DNA of 64,000 nt. It comes from Pedobacter sp. PAMC26386 (GTDB lineage: Bacteria; Bacteroidota; Bacteroidia; Sphingobacteriales; Sphingobacteriaceae). The notes under the pieces are model-generated. The model was not told the origin of the DNA, searched no databases, and saw only the letters and a list, made by a program, of their open reading frames with translations. The stretch lies in the NCBI GenBank assembly GCA_014302835.1, contig CP060294.1, forward strand, positions 4,613,067 through 4,677,066, read 5' to 3'. The position numbers and the translations under genes were made by a program. Every line of letters starts with the position of its first letter. Within the stretch, counting starts at the first letter, position 1. Below, in pieces: positions 44,700-52,224 of the stretch.

Positions 44700-45317
44700 A
44701 TGAAGATCGATTTAAAAGATGCCGGCAGACGGTTTAACCAGGAGTGGATATTCAGAAATTTCACTTATGAGTTTAAGGCTGCCGGTAAATATGCTGTACT
44801 AGGGCCAAATGGCTCTGGTAAATCGACGCTAATAAGTTTGATTCTGGGTAATTTGGAGCCTTCTGAAGGACAAATTACTTATACGGAGCAACAACAAGTC
44901 ATCCCGGTAGAGAAATGGTATACAAAGCTGAGTTTTGCTGCACCTTATCTGGACCTGGTAGAAGAATTCACTTTGCGGGAAACCATTGATTTTCATTTTA
45001 AATTTAAGAGATTTCATTCGGGTACCGGACCAGCACATCTGATGGATTTGCTGGGTTTGGGAAAGGCTCAGGATAAGGCTTTGAAATACTTTTCTTCAGG
45101 AATGAAACAGCGGACTAAGCTGGCTTTAGCCTGCTGTACTGATACGCCGCTTTTATTTTTAGATGAACCAACTTCTAACCTTGATAAGCAAGGAATTGAG
45201 TGGTATCTCGGGTTAATCAGAGATTTTACTGCTGATAAGCTAGTCGTGGTTGGGTCTAATCAGGAAAGCGAGTATTCTTTCTGCGATAATTTTATAAAGA
45301 TAACGGACTATAAATAA
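44700..45317 (+). CDS. ABC transporter ATP-binding protein
   Basis: A 205-residue single ABC domain: Walker A GPNGSGKSTLISLI near residue 37, signature YFSSGMKQRTKLALA near 130, Walker B LLFLDEPTSNLD near 155. The signature reads FSSGM rather than LSGGQ. No permease is encoded next to it. It is 8 bases from lpxA and so co-transcribed with lipid A genes; a similar gene beside lpxA and efp is common in Bacteroidota. The substrate is unknown; a role in envelope export is inference from context. Confidence 0.88.
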   Translation: MKIDLKDAGRRFNQEWIFRNFTYEFKAAGKYAVLGPNGSGKSTLISLILGNLEPSEGQITYTEQQQVIPVEKWYTKLSFAAPYLDLVEEFTLRETIDFHFKFKRFHSGTGPAHLMDLLGLGKAQDKALKYFSSGMKQRTKLALACCTDTPLLFLDEPTSNLDKQGIEWYLGLIRDFTADKLVVVGSNQESEYSFCDNFIKITDYK

Positions 45318-45397
45318 AGTGAAACGGTTGGAATTGCAAGGCTAATGTCAAGAAACAGAGGAAAAATTAGCTATATGAGTATAATTTACAATAACTA

Positions 45398-45427
45398 TTG
45401 TAGAACCAATAATTGTTTTTACCTTTG
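45398..45427 (+). promoter_or_regulatory. Promoter of efp: TTG, 19 bases, TACCTTTG
   Basis: TTG (45398-45400) and TACCTTTG (45420-45427) are 19 bases apart. The expected start of transcription is near 45432, giving a leader of about 40 bases. Confidence 0.75.
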
Positions 45428-45473
45428 CGGCACGAAATAGCGCTGCTGGTAGAGCAATGAATTTCAGGAAAAA

Positions 45474-46034
45474 ATGGCAAAAGCATCAGAAGTAAAAAGC
45501 GGTAATATCCTTCGTTTCAACGGAGAATTAATACAAGTAGAAGAGTTTCTACACCGTACTCCTGGGAATTTAAGAGCTTTCTACCAGGCAAGAATGAGGA
45601 ATATCAAAAGCGGCAAAATAGTCGAATATAGATTCCGTACAGATGAAGAGGTAACAATTTGCAGAGTAGAGACAAATGATTACCAATATTTATACGAAGA
45701 CGGAGAATTCCTCGTTGTTATGGATAACAGTTCTTTTGAACAATTTAACATCCCAAAATCATTATTTGGGGATCAGATTAAATTCTTAAAAGAAGGCATG
45801 AATGTTGTAATAGCATTTGAGAGTGACGAGCCGATTATGGCACAAACTCCTTCACACGTTGAGTTGGAGGTCACTTACACAGAGCCCGCTGTTAAAGGGG
45901 ACACTTCAACAAATGCATTGAAATATGCGACCGTTGGAGCAGACGTTGAAATTAAAGTGCCGATGTTTATCAATCAAGGCGATAAAGTTAAGGTTGATAC
46001 ACGTACAGGTGAATATATAGAAAGAGTAAAATAA
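45474..46034 (+). CDS. efp: Translation elongation factor P
   Basis: EF-P relieves ribosomes stalled at polyproline stretches. The 186-residue protein has the three beta-barrel domains of EF-P. Its domain-I tip loop reads HRTPGNLRAFYQ, so the position of the modified Lys34 (Escherichia coli) or Arg32 (Pseudomonas) is Asn. The C-terminal signature SHVELEVTYTEPAVKGDTST and GADVEIKVPMFINQGD is intact. It has its own canonical promoter and a strong terminator, so it is monocistronic. No epmA, epmB or earP is seen in the window. Confidence 0.96.
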   Translation: MAKASEVKSGNILRFNGELIQVEEFLHRTPGNLRAFYQARMRNIKSGKIVEYRFRTDEEVTICRVETNDYQYLYEDGEFLVVMDNSSFEQFNIPKSLFGDQIKFLKEGMNVVIAFESDEPIMAQTPSHVELEVTYTEPAVKGDTSTNALKYATVGADVEIKVPMFINQGDKVKVDTRTGEYIERVK

Positions 46035-46072
46035 GAATTTTCATAGTTTAGTTTTAGGTTTAGGTTGATTTT

Positions 46073-46107
46073 GGCTTCGGAGTGGTTCCCGAAGCCATAT
46101 TTTTTTG
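46073..46107 (+). terminator. Rho-independent terminator of efp
   Basis: GGCTTCGG (46073-46080) pairs with CCGAAGCC (46089-46096) around an 8-base loop and is followed by ATATTTTTTT. It lies 38 bases after the efp stop. Confidence 0.92.
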
Positions 46108-46157
46108 TGGCCTTTTTTTCTGAAAGCCGTAACTTGCGGGTCATAACAGGATAAGAG

Positions 46158-46712
46158 ATGAATAAAGTAGAAATCAGGAAACAGGAAAATAAACGAAGAA
46201 AAGAACTTAGTCCTGAGCAGGTGGGTTCATGGAGTGAAAAATTACTTGAGAAATTTACTGCGCTTGATTTTAGTGTAGTAAATACACTACACATTTTTCT
46301 CCCGATTGCAGAGAAGAATGAACCGGATACTTTCTTGCTGATCGAATGGTTAAAGATTTACCAACCACAGATTCAAATTGTTGTTCCCCGAGCTGATTTT
46401 AAAACCTCTTTAATGACTCATCACCTCTATACAGAAGATTTACTGAAGAGTTCGTTTAATATCCTGGAGCCTGTAGCTAAAGAAGAATACCAGGGAGATA
46501 TCGATATGGTGATTGTGCCTTTACTTGCTTTTGATGACCGGGGATACCGTGTTGGTTATGGGAAAGGTTTTTATGACCGGTTTTTGGAGGGATTAACTGC
46601 TAAAAAGGTTGGATTGTCCTTTTTTAAAAGTGTGGGAACCATTGCTGATCCCCATGAGAATGATGTTCGACTGGATTTGTGTATTACACCAGAGGAGATT
46701 ATTTATTTCTAG
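46158..46712 (+). CDS. 5-formyltetrahydrofolate cyclo-ligase
   Basis: This 184-residue enzyme converts 5-formyl-THF to 5,10-methenyl-THF with ATP, returning a storage or stray folate to one-carbon metabolism. N-terminal basic helices (EIRKQENKRRKELS) bind ATP, and the C-terminal GYRVGYGKGFYDRFL near residue 135 is the family signature. Sizes and motifs fit YgfA/MTHFS. It is read after the efp terminator and converges on exonuclease III, with 12 bases between the stops. Confidence 0.94.
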   Translation: MNKVEIRKQENKRRKELSPEQVGSWSEKLLEKFTALDFSVVNTLHIFLPIAEKNEPDTFLLIEWLKIYQPQIQIVVPRADFKTSLMTHHLYTEDLLKSSFNILEPVAKEEYQGDIDMVIVPLLAFDDRGYRVGYGKGFYDRFLEGLTAKKVGLSFFKSVGTIADPHENDVRLDLCITPEEIIYF

Positions 46713-46724
46713 TGCCTGTTTAAA

Positions 46725-47495
46725 TTAAGCGCCCAGTTCCAGTAAAATTGGGCAGTGATCGGAATGTACGGCATCAGACAGGATTTGTACATTTTTAATG
46801 CGTTCTAGCATAGGTTTCGTTGCCAAATGATAGTCAATACGCCAGCCGAGATTCTTGCCTCTTGAGCCTGCTCTGTAGCTCCACCAGGTATAATGATGCG
46901 GGTCTTTATTCAGATACCTGAAGGTATCAATAAAACCAGCTTCCAGAAACAAGCTCATCCATTCTCTTTCTTCAGGAAGGAAGCCCGAAGAATTGGCATT
47001 GGATTTTGGATTGTGAATATCAATGGCAGTATGACAGATGTTATAATCACCAGAAATGATCAGATTTGGATGTGTTTCACGTAGCTTGGTAATGTACTTC
47101 TCAAAATAAGCCATGAATTCATACTTTTTAATCTGTCTCTCGTCTCCGGATGAGCCGGATGGGAGGTAAACGCTCATTAAAGAGAAAGTGTCAAAATCGG
47201 CCCTTAAAATGCGTCCTTCTTTGTCTATCCATTCTTCACCGCAACCATATTCCACGTGATTGGGTTTAATTTTGGAAAAGATAGCCACACCACTATACCC
47301 TTTTTTCTCTGCTGCAAACCAGTAATGGTGGTAGCCAAGGTTTTCAATTAAAGCGATGATTTCTGGAATTTGTGAGGGAAGTGCTTTCACTTCCTGAAGG
47401 CAAATCATATCTGCATCCGTTGATTGCAACCAGCCAACAAAGTTTTTTGTGGATGCAGCGCGGATTCCGTTCACGTTGTAAGAAAGTATTTTCAT
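46725..47495 (-). CDS. xth: Exodeoxyribonuclease III / AP endonuclease
   Basis: A 256-residue Mg-dependent repair nuclease of the EEP family that cleaves at abasic sites. Ordered motifs: LSYNVNGIRAA at the start, MICLQEVKA (catalytic Glu), GYSGVAIFSK, IISGDYNICHTAIDIHNP with Asp and Asn, GWRIDYHLAT, and SDHCPILLEL with the catalytic His. It fits the ExoA/Xth type. The cyclophilin gene lies 77 bases upstream on the same strand. Confidence 0.95.
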   Translation of the reverse strand: MKILSYNVNGIRAASTKNFVGWLQSTDADMICLQEVKALPSQIPEIIALIENLGYHHYWFAAEKKGYSGVAIFSKIKPNHVEYGCGEEWIDKEGRILRADFDTFSLMSVYLPSGSSGDERQIKKYEFMAYFEKYITKLRETHPNLIISGDYNICHTAIDIHNPKSNANSSGFLPEEREWMSLFLEAGFIDTFRYLNKDPHHYTWWSYRAGSRGKNLGWRIDYHLATKPMLERIKNVQILSDAVHSDHCPILLELGA

Positions 47496-47571
47496 GGGTT
47501 GCTTATTGTTTTTAATGGGGATGAAGCTTGCACTTTATGCTGGTTTCATCTATATAGATTTTTGAGGTATG

Positions 47572-48294
47572 TTATTGGTTAAGTAAAAAAACGACATCCT
47601 GGCCTCCGGATTTTCTCATTTCTTTTTCCAGTTTGCGAGCCTTTCGTCGTTTTAAGAGCGTAATGTTCATCCTAACGTCCATTAAGGGACGGTTATTGGC
47701 ATCTGTTTTCTCTGTTGCAATGGTGTCAATTAAAGATATGCCACTGACAACTTCTCCGTATACGGTGTATTTTTTGTCTAAATGAGGTACACCTCCCATG
47801 GTTTTATAAATTTCGCGCTCCCATTGAGGAATCTTGAACTTCAGTCTTTTTACCTCCATGCTATCCAGCTGTGCATCTGTAAACTTTTTTCCCTGTACAA
47901 GGTAAAACTGGCAGCCGCTTGAGGCCATTAACGGATTGTCATCTCTGGCAGCGGCGATGACTCCTTTTTTATGAAACAGGCTGTCGCGAAATTCAGCAGG
48001 AATGGTATAACCCACATCTCCGTTTCCAAGTTCTTTGCCGGCAGATGCGTTTTTAGAATCAGGATCACCTCCCTGAATCATAAATGAACTGATTACCCGA
48101 TGAAATAAAGCACCATCATAGAAGCCTTTTTTAACGAGTTTAACGATGTTGTCACGGTGCTGCGGGGTTTTATTGTATAACATGATGATACATTCGCCCT
48201 GCGCTGTTTTTATCTTTATATACTGGTGTTTCGGTCCGGAAGCAAAAACGAAATTCAAACAAAAAAAGAGGATTAGGGTAAGGAATGGCTTCAT
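47572..48294 (-). CDS. Peptidylprolyl isomerase, cyclophilin type, exported
   Basis: The 240-residue protein has a signal peptide (residues 1-18, ending VFASG) and a cyclophilin domain with ALFHRVISSFMIQGGDP near residue 64, NPLMASSGCQFYLVQG near 118 and YTVYGEVVSGISLID. The C-terminal tail after about 205 is basic (ITLLKRRKARKLEKEMRK). It probably assists folding of periplasmic or outer-membrane proteins. A loop of about 40 residues between the last strands, ARGTxxYKTMGGVPHLD-like, is larger than in minimal cyclophilins. Confidence 0.93.
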   Translation of the reverse strand: MKPFLTLILFFCLNFVFASGPKHQYIKIKTAQGECIIMLYNKTPQHRDNIVKLVKKGFYDGALFHRVISSFMIQGGDPDSKNASAGKELGNGDVGYTIPAEFRDSLFHKKGVIAAARDDNPLMASSGCQFYLVQGKKFTDAQLDSMEVKRLKFKIPQWEREIYKTMGGVPHLDKKYTVYGEVVSGISLIDTIATEKTDANNRPLMDVRMNITLLKRRKARKLEKEMRKSGGQDVVFLLNQ

Positions 48295-48511
48295 CTTAAA
48301 AAGTATTTTTTGCTAAGTTAAGATAGAATTCTACTTTAAAAAACTGGTATGGCATAATCTTGTAATCTTTCTGTTTCTTACGCATCTCTGCTTGTCCTTT
48401 TTGAAAAATTATACTTAATTTTGGTATTCGATAGGATAAATTGGTAATTCAAATACAAACAAATATGTATTGTAATTCTGGTGTTTATCAAAATAGAATT
48501 TAAAGAATCAG

Positions 48512-48913
48512 ATGAAACTGAAACAAAAGATAGCTTTAGGATTATGTGCCTTTTACCTGATTAGCGTAATAGGTGTTGCCTTGAGCCTGCATTTTTGCGG
48601 GGGCCAGCTATCTGGAATTCATTTGACAGAAGTTGCACATTGCAGTAGTTGTAAGGAAGCAGAAAAAACCGTAAAAGCAGATGATTCCTGCTGTAAGAAT
48701 ACAAAGGTTGATGCTAAAATCAAAGACAGTCATCAGACAGGCCTGAAAGTCGATGTTCCTAAAAATTACAGTCTCCCTGTATTTCTTTCTCCATTTTTTG
48801 CGGAGATATTGGACAATTTTTTGCCGAATCTATTCAGCAAAATAGAAAATAAAGTACCTCCATTGTCCGCTCGAATGGCCTTGCATGCCTATAATTGCGT
48901 TTTCAGAAATTAG
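48512..48913 (+). CDS. HYC_CC_PP family protein
   Basis: A 133-residue protein with an N-terminal hydrophobic segment (about 8-28) and the motifs that name the family: HFCGGQ near residue 27, a Cys-rich CSSCKEAEK and DSCCKN, and VPPLS near the end. Cysteine pairs suggest metal binding. It lies ahead of an HMA-domain gene on the same strand, so a role in heavy-metal (copper) handling is likely but inferred. No catalytic domain is visible. Confidence 0.82.
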   Translation: MKLKQKIALGLCAFYLISVIGVALSLHFCGGQLSGIHLTEVAHCSSCKEAEKTVKADDSCCKNTKVDAKIKDSHQTGLKVDVPKNYSLPVFLSPFFAEILDNFLPNLFSKIENKVPPLSARMALHAYNCVFRN

Positions 48914-49034
48914 ACCAGGAAAAATTGAACAACGATTTTACGGATTTCTATCCGTAGGCGGCTTTATGCTTTAATTTATTCAAATCCTTAGCAGCTGTAT
49001 CACGAAATGAGCAGCGACTAATCAAAATTTCATT

Positions 49035-49571
49035 ATGAAAACGATCAGATATTTCATTATAATTTTATTCTTATTTATTGGCGGAAATACTTTCGCCCAG
49101 CAAATTTCTAAAGCCGAGTTACAAGTAAACGGCTTGACTTGTTCAATGTGTTCAAGAGCGACTGAAACTTCTTTGAAGAGCCTTGGCTTTATTGAAAATG
49201 TAGCTCCTGATCTTAACAGAAACATTTTTGTCCTTACTTTCAAGTCGGGTCAGAAGGTTGACCTGGATCAGATCAGAGACAAAGTTCAGGATGCCGGTTT
49301 TTCTATAGGGGGTCTTTTTGCGACTATTAATTTCAAAAAAACAGCTGTAAATGATGCCGGGCTTGCTGAGTTTGATGGCAATGTTTTTCAGATTATAAAC
49401 GCGAAAAGTAAAACGCTTGACGGACCAGTTATCGCAAAGGTAATGGACAAAAATTTTATTACTTCTTCGGCCTTTAAGAAAAAAGCTGCTGAATTAAAAT
49501 CGGACACTTACCTTAAAGGTAAAGGTGTTGTTCAGGGAAAAGAAACACGTATTTTTCACTTAAGTATTTAG
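49035..49571 (+). CDS. Heavy-metal-associated domain protein, exported
   Basis: The 178-residue protein has a signal peptide (about 1-22, NTFAQQ) and an HMA fold at about 27-90: LQVNGLTCSMCSRATETSLK, in which CSMC is the metal-binding CxxC of copper chaperones. The C-terminal half (about 95-178) is not recognised. It is one of five plus-strand genes between 48.5 and 51.2 kb that look like a metal-response unit. The other product genes follow at 8-9 bases, an operon. Confidence 0.85.
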   Translation: MKTIRYFIIILFLFIGGNTFAQQISKAELQVNGLTCSMCSRATETSLKSLGFIENVAPDLNRNIFVLTFKSGQKVDLDQIRDKVQDAGFSIGGLFATINFKKTAVNDAGLAEFDGNVFQIINAKSKTLDGPVIAKVMDKNFITSSAFKKKAAELKSDTYLKGKGVVQGKETRIFHLSI

Positions 49572-49579
49572 GCGCCGGA

Positions 49580-50389
49580 ATGAAATATATTCAATTAGCA
49601 GCGATAATTTTTCTGCTTGGCGGTAGCTTGCGTGCAGGTGCACAGGAATTATATGTGTTTACGGAGCCGGCAAGTAATATGGCGGCCAAATCTGTTGGGA
49701 TAAGGATCACAAATGAAGGAATCTTTAATGGTGGTGGAAACAGAACGATGCCTGAGGTAATGTTTAGTTTCAACAAAAGCCTGATGACGCATTTCCAGGG
49801 ATTTTTCTCTGATATGGATGGCAAATACAGGCTGGAGGGGGGAAGCGTATATGCGAAATACCGTTTTCTTTCAATAGATGATACGCAGCGGCATTTTCGT
49901 GCGGCTGCATTTGGCAGGATAAGCACGAGTAAACGCCCGACTTATACCGAAGATATTAATCTGGAAGGCGATAATAGTGGTATTCAGGGTGGTTTGATCG
50001 TGACACAGTTGCTGCATAAACTGGCTCTATCTGGTACGGTGAGCTACACCAAAGCTTTTGATGTGGAGAGCCACAGGGTAGCAGAGACCTTGCAGCCCGA
50101 TCAGATGATTGGCTATAGTTTATCTTCGGGATACCTGGTTCTGCCTTTTGTCTATAAAAACTATAATCAACCAAATTTCAATGTTTACTTTGAAATACTG
50201 GGTAAAACTAATCCGGCAAACGGCAGATCTTATCTTGATCTTGCGCCAGCTTTACAGGTGATCCTGAATAGTAGAACGAGGATTGATTTGGGGTACCGGT
50301 TCCAGGTAGCAGGTGATATGGCTGGCAGATATAATAAGAACATGTACCTGGTGCGTGCTGAGTTTAATTTCTTTAATGTTTTAAAATAA
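49580..50389 (+). CDS. Putative outer-membrane beta-barrel protein
   Basis: A 269-residue protein with a signal peptide (to about residue 22, AGAQE). The rest is an alternating pattern of amphipathic strands with aromatic ends (VYAKYRFLSI, GRISTSKRPTYTE, AALQVILNSRTRIDLGYRFQV, MYLVRAEFNFFNVL), ending in an aromatic-hydrophobic stretch, as in outer-membrane barrels. No family name is certain. It is 8 bases from the HMA gene and 8 from the DUF3347 gene, so it belongs to the same transcript; a metal-export or sensing part is inferred. Confidence 0.75.
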   Translation: MKYIQLAAIIFLLGGSLRAGAQELYVFTEPASNMAAKSVGIRITNEGIFNGGGNRTMPEVMFSFNKSLMTHFQGFFSDMDGKYRLEGGSVYAKYRFLSIDDTQRHFRAAAFGRISTSKRPTYTEDINLEGDNSGIQGGLIVTQLLHKLALSGTVSYTKAFDVESHRVAETLQPDQMIGYSLSSGYLVLPFVYKNYNQPNFNVYFEILGKTNPANGRSYLDLAPALQVILNSRTRIDLGYRFQVAGDMAGRYNKNMYLVRAEFNFFNVLK

Positions 50390-50397
50390 ATACCATC

Positions 50398-50907
50398 ATG
50401 AAAAAAGTAATTTTAGGTCTTACCTTGTTTTTGGGGATATTTACCCAGCCCGTTTTGGCACAGAAAGCAAAAGTATCGGGTAAATTTAATCAGAGTTTAA
50501 AAAGCTATTATGTCTTGAAAAATGCATTGGCTGCGGATAAATCTGAAGAAGCACCAAAACTGGCGCAAGCGCTTCAGCTTGCGGTAAAAGAAGTTCCGCA
50601 TCAGGGGTTTGCAGAGGCAAAACAGCATGTGTTATGGATGAAAGAATCTGCGGTAATCCAGCAACAAGCATCGGAACTTGCTAAAACTACAGATCTGAAA
50701 AGTCAGCGCAAAAGTTTCGAAGGAATCAGTATTGCATTTATAAAACTGGTTAAAGAATTAAAACTGAATGACCAGGAAGTTTTTGTTCAATACTGTCCTA
50801 TGGGTAAATATAGCTGGCTGAATGAGGTAAAGGAAGTACAGAATCCTTACTATGGAAGCCAGATGTTTGACTGTGGTACTGTGAAAGATACCATCACGAG
50901 AAACTAG
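50398..50907 (+). CDS. DUF3347 domain protein
   Basis: The 169-residue protein has a signal peptide (to about residue 21, VLAQK), a helical region and the C-terminal signature VQYCPMGKYSWLNEVKEVQNPYYG followed by MFDCGTV. DUF3347 is found alone and fused to CusB-like efflux adaptors; its Cys and Met residues suggest copper binding. It is the fourth gene of the probable metal cluster, starting 8 bases after the barrel protein. Confidence 0.87.
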   Translation: MKKVILGLTLFLGIFTQPVLAQKAKVSGKFNQSLKSYYVLKNALAADKSEEAPKLAQALQLAVKEVPHQGFAEAKQHVLWMKESAVIQQQASELAKTTDLKSQRKSFEGISIAFIKLVKELKLNDQEVFVQYCPMGKYSWLNEVKEVQNPYYGSQMFDCGTVKDTITRN

Positions 50908-50982
50908 TCATTCCTTATCATACATCAAGAGCTTTTGCCTTGATTCCCTGTAGGTTTGTCTTGTTATTTAAAACACATCATT

Positions 50983-51236
50983 ATGAAAAGAATATTTTTA
51001 TTTCTGCTTGTCGTTTCGATCAGCGCAGCATCGTTTGCACAAACAAAGTGGTCCGTAGACCTCATGCGCACTTTCATTAATTTTGATTGAAACATTTAGG
51101 AATATCCTTTGTCAATGGATCGTTCAAGAAATTTGAAGGAACAATTGATGCGGCTAAGCCAGATTTAACAGAAGCTAAAATCAACTTTATAGTTGATGTG
51201 AACAGCATTACCACAGGTGTTTGTTCAGGCTAAATA
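50983..51236 (+). pseudogene. YceI family protein, frameshifted and truncated
   Basis: A signal peptide (MKRIFLFLLVVSISAASFAQ) leads into TKWSVDLMRTFINFD and then TGA at 51088. In another frame the sequence resumes with KHLGISFVNGSFKKFEGTID and AAKPDLTEAKINFIVDVNS, ending after about 84 residues at TAA. Members of the YceI lipocalin family normally have about 190 residues and continue with a further beta-barrel half, so this one has a frameshift and a missing C-terminal part. It follows the DUF3347 gene. YceI proteins bind isoprenoid-like lipids in the periplasm; this copy cannot be functional as read. Confidence 0.85.
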
Positions 51237-51254
51237 ATAAGATTGTTTAAACAG

Positions 51255-51301
51255 AAAGGGGGGTGTTTGAGCAGGATGAAAGCTTAAATAACCCCTTTTT
51301 T
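51255..51301 (+). terminator. Rho-independent terminator of the metal cluster
   Basis: AAAGGGG (51255-51261) pairs with CCCCTTT (51292-51298); further pairs (GTGTTTGAGC with GCTTAAATA) extend the stem, and a T tract follows. It ends the unit that starts at 48512, just before the dioxygenase gene. Confidence 0.7.
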
Positions 51302-51314
51302 AATTTAAGGTACT

Positions 51315-52142
51315 ATGGCAAACTTATCAGAACTCAAAAATTTAACGAGTAACCTTCCTGTTCAGGATGAATTGATGCCCGTGTTGTTTATTGGTCATGG
51401 TTCTCCAATGAATGGAATTGAAGACAATGAATTTAGCCAGAAATGGGAAGAAATAGGACAGACAATTCCTGTTCCTAAAGCCGTTATTGTCGTTTCTGCA
51501 CATTGGTTTACCCGTGGAACAGCGGTTACTGCGATGAGTTTCCCGAAAACGATACATGATTTTGGGGGATTTCCGCAGGCCTTGTTTGATGTGGAATATC
51601 CTGCACCGGGAAATCCATTACTTGCTGCAGAAACGGCGAAACTTATTACGAGTACAGATGTGGTATTGGACCATGACTGGGGGTTGGATCATGGTGCGTG
51701 GACGGTATTAAAACATATGTTCCCTTTAGCTGATATTCCAGTACTTCAATTAAGTATTGATTATACTAAAGATCCAAAAGCGCATTATGAAATGTCTGCT
51801 GAGCTTTATCAGCTGCGCAGAAAAGGGGTCCTGATTCTGGGTAGCGGAAATATGGTTCATAACTTGAGGATGATGAGCTGGGAAATGGTGAATGGGGGTG
51901 GTTATGACTGGACACTGGAAATGAATGATCAGTTTAAAACATTGATTCTAAACAAGGAACATCAGCCGTTAATGGCTTATCAAAGCCTTGGCAAAGCGGC
52001 TATGCTGGCTATTCCTACACCAGAGCATTATTTACCACTGTTATATACACTCGGTTTGCAGAATGACAAAGAAGAAGTTTCTGTTTTCAATGACAAGGCC
52101 GTTGGCGGGTCTTTAACAATGACTTCTGTTCGGGTCGGCTAA
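51315..52142 (+). CDS. ygiD: 4,5-DOPA-extradiol-dioxygenase family protein
   Basis: The 275-residue protein belongs to the extradiol dioxygenase LigB-like family, YgiD subgroup. FIGHGSPMNGI, VVSAHWFTRG (His), DHDWGLDHGAWTVLKHMFP (two His) and LGSGNMVHNLRMM follow in the expected order and supply the metal ligands. In plants and some bacteria the family opens catechol rings of DOPA; in bacteria the natural substrate is not clear. It stands alone after a terminator. Confidence 0.92.
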   Translation: MANLSELKNLTSNLPVQDELMPVLFIGHGSPMNGIEDNEFSQKWEEIGQTIPVPKAVIVVSAHWFTRGTAVTAMSFPKTIHDFGGFPQALFDVEYPAPGNPLLAAETAKLITSTDVVLDHDWGLDHGAWTVLKHMFPLADIPVLQLSIDYTKDPKAHYEMSAELYQLRRKGVLILGSGNMVHNLRMMSWEMVNGGGYDWTLEMNDQFKTLILNKEHQPLMAYQSLGKAAMLAIPTPEHYLPLLYTLGLQNDKEEVSVFNDKAVGGSLTMTSVRVG

Positions 52143-52224
52143 ATATGTAACATTTATAAAATCTTCTTTTGAGGGAGGGTGAGAGGCTTTATTTTTTCAT
52201 AAATTGCGGTCTAAGCTTAAATTA

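Noticed and set aside
47250..47262. Third parS-like match around TTCCACGTGATTG
   Set aside because: Only the left half fits; it lies inside the exonuclease III gene and lacks the AAC arm.
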